64,000 nt of DNA from Algoriphagus sp. AK58 (GCF_014324365.1 NZ_QEIG01000004.1:1-64000); one strand, 5' to 3'. Shown: positions 8,728 through 17,594, counted from the first letter of the stretch. The notes: generated by a model not told the origin, from the sequence alone. Numbers and translations: made by a program.

Positions 8728-8893
8728 GCAGCCCTGAATTATTCTAAGGTAAAGGCTGCAAAAAAACAGAAGAGCTTTAAGACCAAAGATTAGATATGCT
8801 TCGAGTTATAAGTTAAAAAAACAAAAACATAATTACAAAGAGTCATACCGTCTTCTCCAAGGTTGGTGAGAATGGAGAAACTAACCTATCTCG

Positions 8894-9079
8894 ACGGTGT
8901 GGGGAGTACGAACCGACTCCTCAACCGGGGCAACCCGGACGGTTCAGCCTCTGGAATGGTGTCCTTTTGGATGGCGTCCTCACGAAGGACAAAATCCGCG
9001 GACCGGATGCCAAACCAGAGGTCCTGAGTACCAATAACCGATGTGTAACCCGAGGAGCCATCCTCACAAACAACACCGT
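8894..9079 (+). ncRNA. Multi-branched structured RNA in front of a peptide gene
   Basis: A closed, multi-helix fold is readable by eye. A terminal stem ACGGTGT (8894-8900) pairs with ACACCGT (9073-9079). Inside are GAACCG/CGGTTC (8910-8915/8940-8945) enclosing CCGGG-GCAA-CCCGG (8925-8938); CCTCTGG/CCAGAGG (8948-8954/9015-9021) enclosing TGGC/GCCA (8972-8975/9009-9012) with two hairpins (GTCCT/AGGAC and ATCCG/CGGAT); and GAGGA-GCCA-TCCTC (9052-9065). An alternative GGAGT/ACTCC stem at 8903-8920 would give a pseudoknot or switch. The closing stem ends one base before the ATG of the next gene. It may be a cis-regulator, a separate small RNA, or a relic of a group II intron (a GTGTG sits at 8897). 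No known family was recognised. Confidence 0.6.
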
Positions 9080-9080
9080 T

Positions 9081-9344
9081 ATGAAACGAATGACAAACCT
9101 GCTCTCTGTACTGGCACTGGTACTGGGAGCAACAGCCGCCGTGGCAATGAATTTTGCCAGTCCGACTAACAACAATCCGCAATATGGAACTCCTGACGGA
9201 GGCGAAACCTGGGTAGTGGTAAACGATCCGCAAAATCCCGTCAATTACCGATGTGACATCGGCACCGAAGCCTGCCTTTACAGCCAAGAGAGCTTGATGC
9301 ATCCCATTGGCACAACTGACAAGCAGTTTGTCTTGATTCCATAA
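9081..9344 (+). CDS. Small secreted two-cysteine peptide, DUF6520-like
   Basis: An 87-residue precursor starting at MKRMTNLLSVLALVLGA, a clear Sec signal peptide with a likely AVA/M cleavage near residue 22. The mature part, of about 65 residues, is Asn/Pro/Gly-rich and carries one Cys pair, CDIGTEAC. This resembles the small exported DUF6520/NVEALA-type peptides of Bacteroidetes, which have a signal peptide and a late Cys-x(n)-Cys. The reading frame stays open upstream to 8967, but that part overlaps the structured RNA and would bury the signal peptide, so the later start was chosen. MauE upstream and TlpA/SusC/SusD downstream suggest one redox-linked surface system. The function is unknown. 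Confidence 0.7.
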   Translation: MKRMTNLLSVLALVLGATAAVAMNFASPTNNNPQYGTPDGGETWVVVNDPQNPVNYRCDIGTEACLYSQESLMHPIGTTDKQFVLIP

Positions 9345-9354
9345 ATCAATTACT

Positions 9355-9380
9355 CAGGGCGGAGCACTACCTCCGCCCTG
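9355..9380. terminator. Bidirectional terminator between convergent genes
   Basis: CAGGGCGGAG (9355-9364) and CTCCGCCCTG (9371-9380) form a perfect 10-bp stem with a 6-nt loop. It lies between the peptide gene (plus) and susD (minus). The T-rich tail is short on both sides, but position and stem strength support termination of both. Confidence 0.8.
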
Positions 9381-9390
9381 TTTGCTTCAT

Positions 9391-10710
9391 TCAATTCACA
9401 AAACTCAATTCCCTGGGAGGAACGGGTAAGACATACGTTCTTGCCTGTGGGCTTATTTCAAATTCCGCTCCTTGAAAGGTTCTCCGCATCGTAATTTGGA
9501 ATGCAGGTTCCCTATTGAGCCTCCTCAAGTCTGACCACCTGATTCCTCTAAATACCAACTCTTTTCTCCTTTCTTCCAATATTCTTTTCAGAAGTGCCTC
9601 TCCTTCCAAATTTTGAAGGGGCTGAAAACCGATAGCATATCTGTTGGAAAGCAAGGTATTCAGATCGACCAAGGCCCTGGTCGTTTGACCTGCTCTTGCC
9701 AAACATTCCGCCCGGATCAACAGCATTTCCCCCGTGGTCAATCCGGTAAACAAGGTGTTGCTTCCGTCATAACTTCCCCGAAAATTGAATGGGCCATTAG
9801 TTCGCCTCACAAAATACAAGGTCCTCCTGAGGTCTGTGGTTTCATACAGGGAATACAAGCCCGGATCTACCTGAAAAGCGGTCTGCGAAAAAATAAAGTT
9901 GTAACTCCCCATTCTACTCTGCCAGATAACTTCTCTGTTAACCAGTTCGAAAGGAAAGGATGCAGTCTGATTCACCATTTTGTAATCAAGCAATTGCCTG
10001 TAAGAATTCAGGACGTTTTCTGCGCCCTGCAAAGCCAAGTCATACGCTCCCCGGGCAAGGTACACCCGAGCCTGCAAAGCATAGGCTGCAATTTTTGAAG
10101 GCCTAAACAAGTATTGGGACTGGTTTGGCAACAATCCCACTGACTCTTCCAAATCCGTCTTGATCAGTGACAGTATCTCTTCTCTGCCGGCAAATTCAGC
10201 ACTCAGGCCGATCGCTGTAGTCCTCCGAACCGGAATGGAAAGATTGAGATTCAAACTCTCCAGGTTTGGACCGTCCAAAAACAGGTTATACAGGTTGAAA
10301 TACGCATGGGCTCTGAAAAACAGGGCTGCACCGCGGATTTCAGACCAACGGGAGTCATTTTTGGGCAACTGCTCCAGTTGCTCAAGAATTACATTGGCGT
10401 TCTGAACCTGATTGTACATGTTTCTCCAGTCAAACACCAAATCATCCACCTGAAAGGGTTCGGATTTCCACAGGTATAGGTTTTGCTGCCAAATCGGCAA
10501 CGCCAGTATTCCCGCATCATCTGATACATATTCTCCTCCCAGAATAAGCGGAAGTGCGGGTTGGAAATTCATGGTGGATGAGTTGTCCAACATCGCTTGC
10601 AACGCATCAAAGGAGGTGGGGGTGTCCAATGTTTTGCTGGGTTTCTCGTCCAGAAACCCAGCACAGCCGAAAAGGAACACAAGTATGGGGAAGTAAAGTA
10701 AGTTTTTCAT
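9391..10710 (-). CDS. susD-like: RagB/SusD-family outer-membrane lipoprotein
   Basis: A 439-residue SusD-like lipoprotein. The signal peptide ends in a lipobox (FLFGC, Cys16), followed by FLDEKPSKT, the usual SusD start. Helical TPR-like repeats (WRNMYNQVQNANVILEQL and FFRAHAYFNLYNLF) and a C-terminal MLLIRAECLARAG..LNTLLSNR segment with RRKELVFRGIRWSDLRR are characteristic of the family. It caps a SusC transporter on the cell surface and captures the ligand. It is the third gene of the tlpA-susC-susD operon, 91 bases after susC. At 439 residues it is shorter than most glycan SusDs (500-600), which is common for the TlpA-linked subset. The ligand is unknown. Confidence 0.93.
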   Translation of the reverse strand: MKNLLYFPILVFLFGCAGFLDEKPSKTLDTPTSFDALQAMLDNSSTMNFQPALPLILGGEYVSDDAGILALPIWQQNLYLWKSEPFQVDDLVFDWRNMYNQVQNANVILEQLEQLPKNDSRWSEIRGAALFFRAHAYFNLYNLFLDGPNLESLNLNLSIPVRRTTAIGLSAEFAGREEILSLIKTDLEESVGLLPNQSQYLFRPSKIAAYALQARVYLARGAYDLALQGAENVLNSYRQLLDYKMVNQTASFPFELVNREVIWQSRMGSYNFIFSQTAFQVDPGLYSLYETTDLRRTLYFVRRTNGPFNFRGSYDGSNTLFTGLTTGEMLLIRAECLARAGQTTRALVDLNTLLSNRYAIGFQPLQNLEGEALLKRILEERRKELVFRGIRWSDLRRLNREPAFQITMRRTFQGAEFEISPQARTYVLPVPPRELSFVN

Positions 10711-10801
10711 TCAGATTTTAGTTTTTAGAAACTTTTGAGATTTCTGTTGGTCATTTTTTGATCCGAATCATGGGACCGGTCCGTGTGGGAAAAAGCCTTT
10801 T

Positions 10802-13800
10802 TTAGAAATCTATTCTTAAACCCACCGCCGCAGTTCGCCGTGGCAATGCAGTCGGAAAATCAGGATCGAGCGGCTGGTCTGTGGCTTTCCAGATCAGACC
10901 GAGATTGTTGAGGTAGGTGAAAACCTCCATCCTACTGAAGGGAAATCGAGGATTGGCAGGTTTGGAAAAGGTATAGCCAAACCTCAGGTCCTGAAACCGC
11001 ACATGATCGCCCCGCTCCACCAATAGGGAGGACCGCTGGTAAAAACTTTGTCGAACGGTATTTAAAGCAGTTGGCTGAGAAGGGACCTGGGTAGTCAATT
11101 CATCTCCGGGATTTTGCCATCTGATCCCATAGTCCGCATGTGAAATTTGTCCCCTCGAGAGTGCTGCATAATCCACGCTGCTTCTTCGGAAAAAATACCC
11201 CGCACGGAATGTGACATTGAACGAAAGACTGAATCCTTTGTAATCAAAGGTGTTTCTCAACGACCCAAAAACCGTGGGCCGGGCTGATCCGTGAAATCGA
11301 ATCGATTCCGGTGTGGCTGTGGAAATGATCGCGCTGTAGTTTTCGGAAAGCTCCCCATCCAAAAAGCCTCTCGGATTGCCCGTGTCCGGACTCAGTCCTC
11401 CCCAAGGCAGCGAATAGATGGAAAACAAAGGTTTTCCTTCCAGGGGAACCACATTGGAAGAATTGCTTCCAAAGTACTGGGCAACGGTCCTTGACCCTTT
11501 AAATTCGGTTACCTCATCCTTCCAGCCGCTAATCAGCGTCTGGGTACTCCAACGAACCGCTTTATTCAGGTTGATGGTGTTAAGGGTAAGGTCAAAACCC
11601 CGGGTGAGTGTGGAAGAAAAGTTTCCTCTGTACTGATACAACCCGTTGGAATCCGGCACCTCGGTTTCACCGATCAGGTCCTGCCCGTTTTTGGAATAGA
11701 ATTCCAAACTGCCTCCCAAGCGCCCGCTTTTGGTATCAAAGTCTACTGCCGCATTTATGATTCTTATCTTTTCCCATCTCAGACCGGGATTCGGAGGATT
11801 GGAGATAAACGCATAGCGGAATCCGGGAATGTATTCATGGAAATTGTCATACCTGATGGTCGTGAAGGCGGTTGTACTTTTGTCCACATTGCCGTTTAAG
11901 CCGTAGGTCATCCGCAACTTCACATAGGGCATGGCGTCCCATTTGTAAAATGATTCATTGCTCAGGATCCATCCGCCACCCACACTCCACAGCGGAACTC
12001 CCTTTTGGTTGGTCTCCACCCCGAAGAGGTTGGACATGTCCTTTCTGGCGCTGGCTGACAACAGGTATTTTTCTTTGTGGATGTAAGAGGCGTTTCCGAA
12101 GTAGGAAATGTAGTGGTCACTGATTCCCGTATGGCTTCCTCCGTACGGGATAGTCAGTCTGAGTCCCGGATTGAAGTATTGGGGAAAACGGGTCTGGTAA
12201 TCCACCGGGGTACTGAGCCCCAACGCGTCGTTGTACCCAAAGTACTGCATGCGGTCTGACCTTGAATTGAGATCCCTCAACTCCCATCCTGCAAGGGCGT
12301 TCCATTCCCCTGTTGCTTTTTTGAGCTGATAGTTGAGATTTGCCCGGATATTGTGACTGAATGACACCTCATGGGAAGTGGTAAAGCGCTCTCCTCTGGG
12401 AATGGCATAAGTCAAAGTACCGCCCGGTCCCACTTGGGTAAAGCTGTTGATTTGATGCCTGACTTCATAGAGGTCGGGGGTCTCCAAAGACCTGCTTTCG
12501 GTGTGGTTGGTCCAATACTGGTACCTGGCTTCCGCTTTCAGTCCCGGTACCAACTGATAGGTCAGTCCGAGGTTTCCCCGAAAGTCCATGCCTGTGATAT
12601 TCAGGTTTCGCTTTCCGATTTCCTCCAGCGGAATAAATCGCCAATCCAAAAGCCCCGCCTGAGCCGTGCTTTCCACATACCTGTTGCTCAGGGCACCCAC
12701 TACGGGCAAGGGATTGCCTTCGGAGTCTGCCAGCAACTCGTAGGGTCGCAGGGTGGGAACGGATGTGGTAACGGTATTTTTACTCCGGGATAGGTATAGT
12801 CCTGTACTTATCTCCAGCTTGTCTTTCAACAGCTTCCAGTTTTGTCTGGCATTGAGCGTGATCCGATCATTGAGATTACCGACTACCTCTGAAGTATTTC
12901 TGTCATATCCGCCGGAAAAGTTGAAGTTATACCTGTCTCCTCCTCCTGAAATCTGAAATGCATGCTGTTGAAGCACCGCTTTTTGATAATAGTAGTTCAA
13001 CAGGTCTGCTCTGCTGTCCTGATTGCTGTACTCCTGCAGGAGACGATCTCCCTCTGAGGCTGTAAGCTGTCCGTTTCTTACTTTCAGCAGGGTCTCCACC
13101 ACCGGGGAAAGCGGAGTTCTTGCCGTGGAATTGATCATGGAGTTGTAAAATCCGGAATTGAACAGCCTTCTCTCCTGCTCCACAAAATCCCCAATTGCCA
13201 TTTGCGGAGCATAAAACAGATCGGGCTTCTCGACCACCGTCACATTGGATTGGACAGACACCCGGATAGGCTGCTTGTATGCCCCCGTTTTCGTAGTCAG
13301 GATGATTACGCCGTTTCCTGCCTGTGCTCCCCATATGGATGCCGCTGCTGCATCTTTCAAAATGGTAATCGATGTCACATCGTTGGGATTGATGGCTTCC
13401 AGCGGGCCTTCGTAGGGCAGGTTATCAATGACGATCAGCGGCCGGGTATTGCCAAACAACGTGGAACGCCCACGGATACTGATCGGGTCCGCACCTCCTA
13501 CCGTGCGGTTAAAAATCACCCCGGAGGAGACATCTTCTATCCGGTCCAAAATGGAAGTACTCACCCTCCTATCGACAAGCTGCTGGTCAATCTGCACAAA
13601 GGACCCCGTGGCCCGTTCCTTGGGAATCTGCTGGTAGCCGGTAGAAACTACTTCCACGGCACCGAGGTCAAATTCTTCGGTCAGAAGCTTAAACTCCCTG
13701 ACGGTCTTCTCACCGGTGTTTACCACTTGTTTGAGTGTCTTGAAGCCCACAAAACTGATTGTCAGTTCATGGTCTCCCTCCGGTAGGCTTAAGGAAAAAT

Positions 13801-14005
13801 TACCGAATGCATCTGTCACCGAGGATAGGGAAAGTGAGGATACCAACACCATGGCACCGGGCAGCGGAGCTCCCGTTTCGGATTCGAGAACCACTCCTGT
13901 CAGGGTGATCAATTTTGGTCTGTCCTGTGACCAGGAAGTTCCGGTAAACTGGATAAGCAGCACAGCAATCAGAAGCACTGCTTTGGGAATCAGTAGTCTG
14001 TTCAT
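10802..14005 (-). CDS. susC-like: SusC/RagA TonB-linked outer-membrane transporter
   Basis: 1067 residues: signal peptide (1-26, ending SWSQ), carboxypeptidase-regulatory-like domain (about 33-115, TGVVLESETGAPLPGAMVLV), plug domain (about 130-240, with the SusC-typical IRGRSTLFG and LKDAAAASIWGAQAGNGVIILTTK) and a long beta-barrel ending in an aromatic residue (GLRIDF). It imports a ligand delivered by SusD, powered by TonB/ExbBD. Its ATG overlaps the tlpA stop codon (ATGA), so translation is coupled. No hybrid two-component system, ECF-sigma/anti-sigma pair or glycosidase is nearby, so the substrate is probably not a classical polysaccharide. A peptide or thiol-bearing ligand is possible given the TlpA and MauE neighbours. 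Confidence 0.95.
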   Translation of the reverse strand: MNRLLIPKAVLLIAVLLIQFTGTSWSQDRPKLITLTGVVLESETGAPLPGAMVLVSSLSLSSVTDAFGNFSLSLPEGDHELTISFVGFKTLKQVVNTGEKTVREFKLLTEEFDLGAVEVVSTGYQQIPKERATGSFVQIDQQLVDRRVSTSILDRIEDVSSGVIFNRTVGGADPISIRGRSTLFGNTRPLIVIDNLPYEGPLEAINPNDVTSITILKDAAAASIWGAQAGNGVIILTTKTGAYKQPIRVSVQSNVTVVEKPDLFYAPQMAIGDFVEQERRLFNSGFYNSMINSTARTPLSPVVETLLKVRNGQLTASEGDRLLQEYSNQDSRADLLNYYYQKAVLQQHAFQISGGGDRYNFNFSGGYDRNTSEVVGNLNDRITLNARQNWKLLKDKLEISTGLYLSRSKNTVTTSVPTLRPYELLADSEGNPLPVVGALSNRYVESTAQAGLLDWRFIPLEEIGKRNLNITGMDFRGNLGLTYQLVPGLKAEARYQYWTNHTESRSLETPDLYEVRHQINSFTQVGPGGTLTYAIPRGERFTTSHEVSFSHNIRANLNYQLKKATGEWNALAGWELRDLNSRSDRMQYFGYNDALGLSTPVDYQTRFPQYFNPGLRLTIPYGGSHTGISDHYISYFGNASYIHKEKYLLSASARKDMSNLFGVETNQKGVPLWSVGGGWILSNESFYKWDAMPYVKLRMTYGLNGNVDKSTTAFTTIRYDNFHEYIPGFRYAFISNPPNPGLRWEKIRIINAAVDFDTKSGRLGGSLEFYSKNGQDLIGETEVPDSNGLYQYRGNFSSTLTRGFDLTLNTINLNKAVRWSTQTLISGWKDEVTEFKGSRTVAQYFGSNSSNVVPLEGKPLFSIYSLPWGGLSPDTGNPRGFLDGELSENYSAIISTATPESIRFHGSARPTVFGSLRNTFDYKGFSLSFNVTFRAGYFFRRSSVDYAALSRGQISHADYGIRWQNPGDELTTQVPSQPTALNTVRQSFYQRSSLLVERGDHVRFQDLRFGYTFSKPANPRFPFSRMEVFTYLNNLGLIWKATDQPLDPDFPTALPRRTAAVGLRIDF

Positions 14006-16119
14006 AGCTTGGGATGTGTTGGAGAGGGTTGAGGAGTAGCAGTTGAATTTGCGGGCAGGTAAGACTCGATGAGTTGCTTCCAGCCTTCATAGGTTTGGGG
14101 AAAATTTCCTGTCTGAAGGATCTTGCCTTCTGTATCGATCAGGATTTGGGCAGGAAAAGCGCGGATTTGGTAGAGTTTGAGCAAGGGGTGTTCCGGTCCT
14201 CCGGAAAAGAGGTTAATGCTCTCGGGGTGTGTATAGTTGCCACTTTTTAGGCTGTTCAGCCAAGTCTCTTGTTTGACATCTCCTGAAACGGTGACAAAAA
14301 GCAGGTCCGGGTGATCACCGAACTCGCTGAGCAAGGGGAAAAACCGGTCATGGGCAAAGGAAAGGCAAGCGCCGCATCCGGAAAGCCAAAAGTCCACCAG
14401 GACGACTTTCCCTTTCCAGGATTCGGGATAGACCGGAGTTCCGGACCGATCTGTCAGGGGCAAGTTGGCAAAAGGCCGCCCGTTCAGGTTGGAACGGTAG
14501 AGGTCACTCAGGTAGGTCCCGATGAGCGGCGAGGCGGTCAGGGCCATGGCTCTTTGAAAGAGGTCGGCAGGGTTTGCCAGTTCTTTGTATTCCCTGATGA
14601 GGTACAGGGCATTGACTTGGTCCCTCAGCGGTCCGGGAAGTGACTCAGACCAATCCAGAAACTCCAAGGGAATCAGCTTTGCCGTCAGCAAATGGTCCAG
14701 GTAAAGGGTTTCTACGAGCTCCTGCGGTGCAAATTCCCATCGGTCGAAACGCCCGAGTTCCTCTTTAGCCATGCTGTTGCTCAGGAGAAGCTCCCCCCAA
14801 GCGGGAGAATTGGGATTTGCAATACGGACAAACTCATAGGCTCCTTTTTTGAGTTTTCCTGTCCAGTATGCCTTCAGCCAGTCATAAAACTCCGGGTCCA
14901 GGCCCGACTCCGCTTCGCTTAAGGTTTTCCAGATGGGATGAGTCTTACCTGCTTCCAGAAAGAGCCGCTTTGCCCGGTTTAGCTTTTGGGTATCGGTCTG
15001 GAGCAATTCCATTTTTCGGGTCCAGGCGGGAAGGTAGTTTTCCAAGGCCTGCTTTCTGGCTGTTTGCTCTTTTTCGGAAGCAAACACGACCGAGGAATCC
15101 GACAGGATCATCACCGGATTTCGTTGTACCTGCGCTTCTTCAAATTGGCGCTGAAGGGTCAATTGGAGGTTTATTTTCGCTGCATCCGGGCCCCAGAAGA
15201 TGGTTTTTCCCGATTTGGCATCGTATCGAAGCGCAAGCGAGTCCCCCTGCTGCAACCATAGGTCTTTGACCACTTGCTTTTCTCCGAGGTTTAGGGAAAC
15301 CTTGCTGAACTTCTCCTCCGTGGCGAAGCGTGCCAAACCTTTTTTGAAAGCAGGAGATCCCTCCGCCATGGTGCCCGGGTTTAGGTACATGTCCAGCTCC
15401 CGAAGGTTTTCAAACCCGAATTTCGGTTCGAGCTGCCTATTGGACAGCAAAAGCGTGGGACGGATGGAATCCTGTGCATTGGTCTCCAAGAGAATCGTAA
15501 TGCTCAGGTGGTCGGTTAAGGTCCTGCCTGAGTCCAAAGAAACTTGGTCCATAAAGACTGGGACCGAGGTGGAATGGAAGTTTGAGGCTTCCTTTCCTAC
15601 CTCATTGTCCTGGTCGGGATTTATTAAACCAAAATTTAACTTGATGTCGGATGTCCGATGTCGGATGTCGGATGTCTGAAGAATAGGTCCACCGTCGACG
15701 GTCGACAGTCCACTGCAGTGTAGAGGTGGACTGGAGATTTCTGTTCCACTTAAATACTTAAGAAAAGTATCGGAGAGGGTTTCCCCTCCCCGATGGGGGC
15801 CGATGGAGGTAGGGAGAGAATCGGCCCCGGGTGACTGAGCAACTAGACTCAGGAAAGGTGATGAACAACATAGAAGTAGCACAATCAAGGAAACGGGACT
15901 GAGCAATACTACTTGATCCTTGAGATACGCTTCGCGAAATACACTTCGCTTCGCGAGGTAAAATACGCCTCCGGCGAAATAGGCTAGCGTAGAGTTATTC
16001 CTACCTTCGGAAGGCGGACTTAGAAATCCAAGGCGATCCTTTATCGCCTTGCGCTTAATTCTGGCTTTCTGGAAAAGGCATAGCAATGCCAGGAAGCATG
16101 TGAGTATGATTTTTTTCAT
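14002..16119 (-). CDS. TlpA-type thioredoxin-fold protein with repeat-derived N-terminal insert
   Basis: 705 residues from MKKIILTCF. The C-terminal 140 residues form a TlpA/AhpC-TSA thioredoxin domain with active-site SGCGACLSF (Cys582 and Cys585) and a cis-Pro loop (RAFPAQ). The middle (about 170-540) is the helical region usual in Bacteroidetes TlpA proteins linked to SusC/D. The first 170 residues are odd: two signal-like hydrophobic stretches (4-15 and 79-96) are separated by sequence encoded by repeat DNA also found outside genes (15925-16060), and a second repeat patch (15640-15745) encodes ILQTSDIRHRTSDIK. The frame stays open, so the protein may still be made, but its export signal is uncertain. 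An alternative is translation from a downstream start near residue 79. It is the first gene of the operon. Confidence 0.8.
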   Translation of the reverse strand: MKKIILTCFLALLCLFQKARIKRKAIKDRLGFLSPPSEGRNNSTLAYFAGGVFYLAKRSVFREAYLKDQVVLLSPVSLIVLLLCCSSPFLSLVAQSPGADSLPTSIGPHRGGETLSDTFLKYLSGTEISSPPLHCSGLSTVDGGPILQTSDIRHRTSDIKLNFGLINPDQDNEVGKEASNFHSTSVPVFMDQVSLDSGRTLTDHLSITILLETNAQDSIRPTLLLSNRQLEPKFGFENLRELDMYLNPGTMAEGSPAFKKGLARFATEEKFSKVSLNLGEKQVVKDLWLQQGDSLALRYDAKSGKTIFWGPDAAKINLQLTLQRQFEEAQVQRNPVMILSDSSVVFASEKEQTARKQALENYLPAWTRKMELLQTDTQKLNRAKRLFLEAGKTHPIWKTLSEAESGLDPEFYDWLKAYWTGKLKKGAYEFVRIANPNSPAWGELLLSNSMAKEELGRFDRWEFAPQELVETLYLDHLLTAKLIPLEFLDWSESLPGPLRDQVNALYLIREYKELANPADLFQRAMALTASPLIGTYLSDLYRSNLNGRPFANLPLTDRSGTPVYPESWKGKVVLVDFWLSGCGACLSFAHDRFFPLLSEFGDHPDLLFVTVSGDVKQETWLNSLKSGNYTHPESINLFSGGPEHPLLKLYQIRAFPAQILIDTEGKILQTGNFPQTYEGWKQLIESYLPANSTATPQPSPTHPKL
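15640..15745. repeat. Short-word repeat inside tlpA
   Basis: GATGTCGGATGTCCGATGTC and further GGATGTC units occur in tandem at about 15641-15676. They are followed by CGTCGACGGTCGACAGTCCA words and inverted copies (TCCACCG.., ..GGTGGAC). Such words are typical of intergenic DNA in this window, yet here they are translated in frame with tlpA. Confidence 0.75.
15925..16060. repeat. Palindrome-rich repeat inside the tlpA 5' region
   Basis: Units of the type GAAATACnnn..CGCGAGG and AAATACGCCTCCGGCGAAAT, plus an inverted repeat AAGGCGAT/ATCGCCTT (about 16030-16050), match the intergenic repeats at 16141-16345 and 16760-16930. This copy lies within the tlpA reading frame. Confidence 0.7.
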
Positions 16120-16140
16120 GCTACTAGTGGTTTGTAATGA

Positions 16141-16345
16141 TTGCTTGGATTGGGGAGAGATACCGCTGCACTGAGATATGCTGTGCGAGATACCGCTACG
16201 CGAAATACACTCCTCCTGCGTCGGAGTGAAATACACCTCCCTGCGGTCGGTGAAATATTGGGTTCCGAATCGGGTTCAAGTATTTCAGACGCCGAAGGCG
16301 TCTTTATTTCAACGATATTTCAATTGTATTTCAGATTAGGAAATA
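16141..16345. repeat. Interspersed GAAATAC palindromic repeat
   Basis: Several short palindromes are separated by GAAATA words, for example CTCCTGCGTCGGAG, CTCCCTGCGGTCGG and GACGCCGAAGGCGTC (about 16288-16302) set in ATTTCA..TTTATTTCAA. It lies upstream of the TlpA operon and may affect its leader. No gene was recognised in 16120-17615 other than these repeats. Confidence 0.75.
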
Positions 16346-16759
16346 ACTTCCCATCCTGACTCCGTATAAGTCAAGCAATCAATGAGTTAATAAATAAGTA
16401 GATCCTAGAAGGAAAAAGATACGCTGCAGTCGATCGGCTCCTTCTGGAAGCGGTACACCCTGATGATCAGTAGTAGTTCACCTTGGCGAGGCAATCAGGG
16501 GCGAAAAATGATCAGGTGGGGTTTTTGATCAGGTTTTTAAAGAGCAGCTTGGTGCTCTGGATGACTCGGGGAGTCGGGATTGAACGTGCTGACATAATTG
16601 AAGAAATTGGAATTTCGGATTGCGGAATTCGGATTTCGGTCCGTCCACTTCTTGATACTTGATACCTACCTTCGGCAGGCAGGCCAGATACTCTTAAGAA
16701 ATCTTCGATTTCCACCATGCCAGGGAATACCTCTAGCGGCAAAGAATAGGTTTGAGGGA

Positions 16760-16930
16760 AATACAGCTATTCAGAGATTCGCTTCGCAAAATAGGCTAAA
16801 GCGAAATAAGCTCCCTGCGGTCGCGAAATACTGGAGATACTGGTGGAACCAACTATTTCAGACGCCGAAAGCGGCTTTATTTCAATAGTGTTTCCACTGT
16901 ATTTCTACCATATTTCAACTGTATACCCAA
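16760..16930. repeat. Second interspersed GAAATAC palindromic repeat
   Basis: Shares CGAAATAAGCTCCCTGCGGT, ATTTCAGACGCCGAA and TTTATTTCAA words in the same order as the copy at 16141-16345. The dyad here is imperfect (GACGCCGAAAGCGGC), so it has drifted. Confidence 0.7.
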
Positions 16931-17309
16931 GATCAGAAAAAGGGCAACTCGAATTTTCGATGGTATGTCCTTGCGCGCATAGGAGCAATCCGAGTAGAAA
17001 AGTAAATCGTGAGATCCTCAAATCGGGTTTTTCGGCTTCAGGGGATAGAGCCAATCGGAGGCGATGATCCCGGAATACGAAAATCCAAGCTTGGATCGAA
17101 TAGGTTTGAAAAACAAGAAACAGGTTACCCGAGAGACGCAAGGCACAGGCAGCGATCCCTTCCGGAGAACTCCTCCCGGGAAGTGGCTTAATCCAGAAAA
17201 AATCAAGGTCTGTTCCATGATACTTAGGTTATAACTATGTCCAAGTTGAGACCAAGCCTAAAAAGGAGGCGTGGGACTCAAACTACCGCCTTAGAGGTAC
17301 TGCCATACC

Positions 17310-17374
17310 AAAGACACGATAAAGTGAGCCCACGCCATAAGGCGTGAGCATTTTCACTTTACTTCTCGTGTCTT
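17310..17374. repeat. Long three-part inverted repeat
   Basis: AAAGACACGA, TAAAGTGA and GCCCACGCC on the left arm meet GGCGTGAGC, TCACTTTA and TCGTGTCTTT on the right arm, with short bulges, so nearly 60 bases can fold into one hairpin. A T-run follows on the plus strand. The word ACGATAAAGTG recurs at about 17405. It may be a terminator, a cruciform, or the end of a small mobile element. Confidence 0.75.
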
Positions 17375-17378
17375 TTTT

Positions 17379-17395
17379 GAAAATTGGCAGTTTTC
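17379..17395 (+). promoter_or_regulatory. Candidate operator 1 for the Xre regulator
   Basis: GAAAATTGGCAGTTTTC is a near-perfect dyad (one mismatch between GAAAATTG and CAGTTTTC). It is related to the dyad that abuts the regulator's start codon 200 bases downstream. It was chosen because the two share GGCAGTTTTC with the same half-site inverted. Confidence 0.55.
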
Positions 17396-17594
17396 TAAGA
17401 CGAGACGATAAAGTGCAAATGCATCGATTTCCTTTCGAAGAATTCGCAAAATAGAGAAATCAAAATTTATTTCTCTTCCCAATTCTACAAACAAAATCAA
17501 TGCTATACAAATATTTTATCAATTTTTACATCACTTTTTTGATGTAAAACACTATTTAATATTCGAAATTCCTCATTTCCCATTTTTTTATATT

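Noticed and set aside
8596..8793. 65-codon open frame between the MauE gene and the structured RNA
   Set aside because: Composition is Lys/Ser-rich without domain, it spans a hairpin, and no ribosome-binding context was seen.
8967..9080. N-terminal extension of the small peptide gene to 8967
   Set aside because: It would place the signal peptide 38 residues inside the protein and lies in the structured RNA.
9613..15679. Many long plus-strand open frames opposite susD, susC and tlpA
   Set aside because: They are shadows of the GC-richer minus-strand genes; no domains, starts or coupling.
17228..17310. tRNA-like 3' half on the minus strand (GTTTGAGTCCCACGCC)
   Set aside because: No acceptor or D-arm partner and the T-stem does not pair; chance resemblance or old relic at most.
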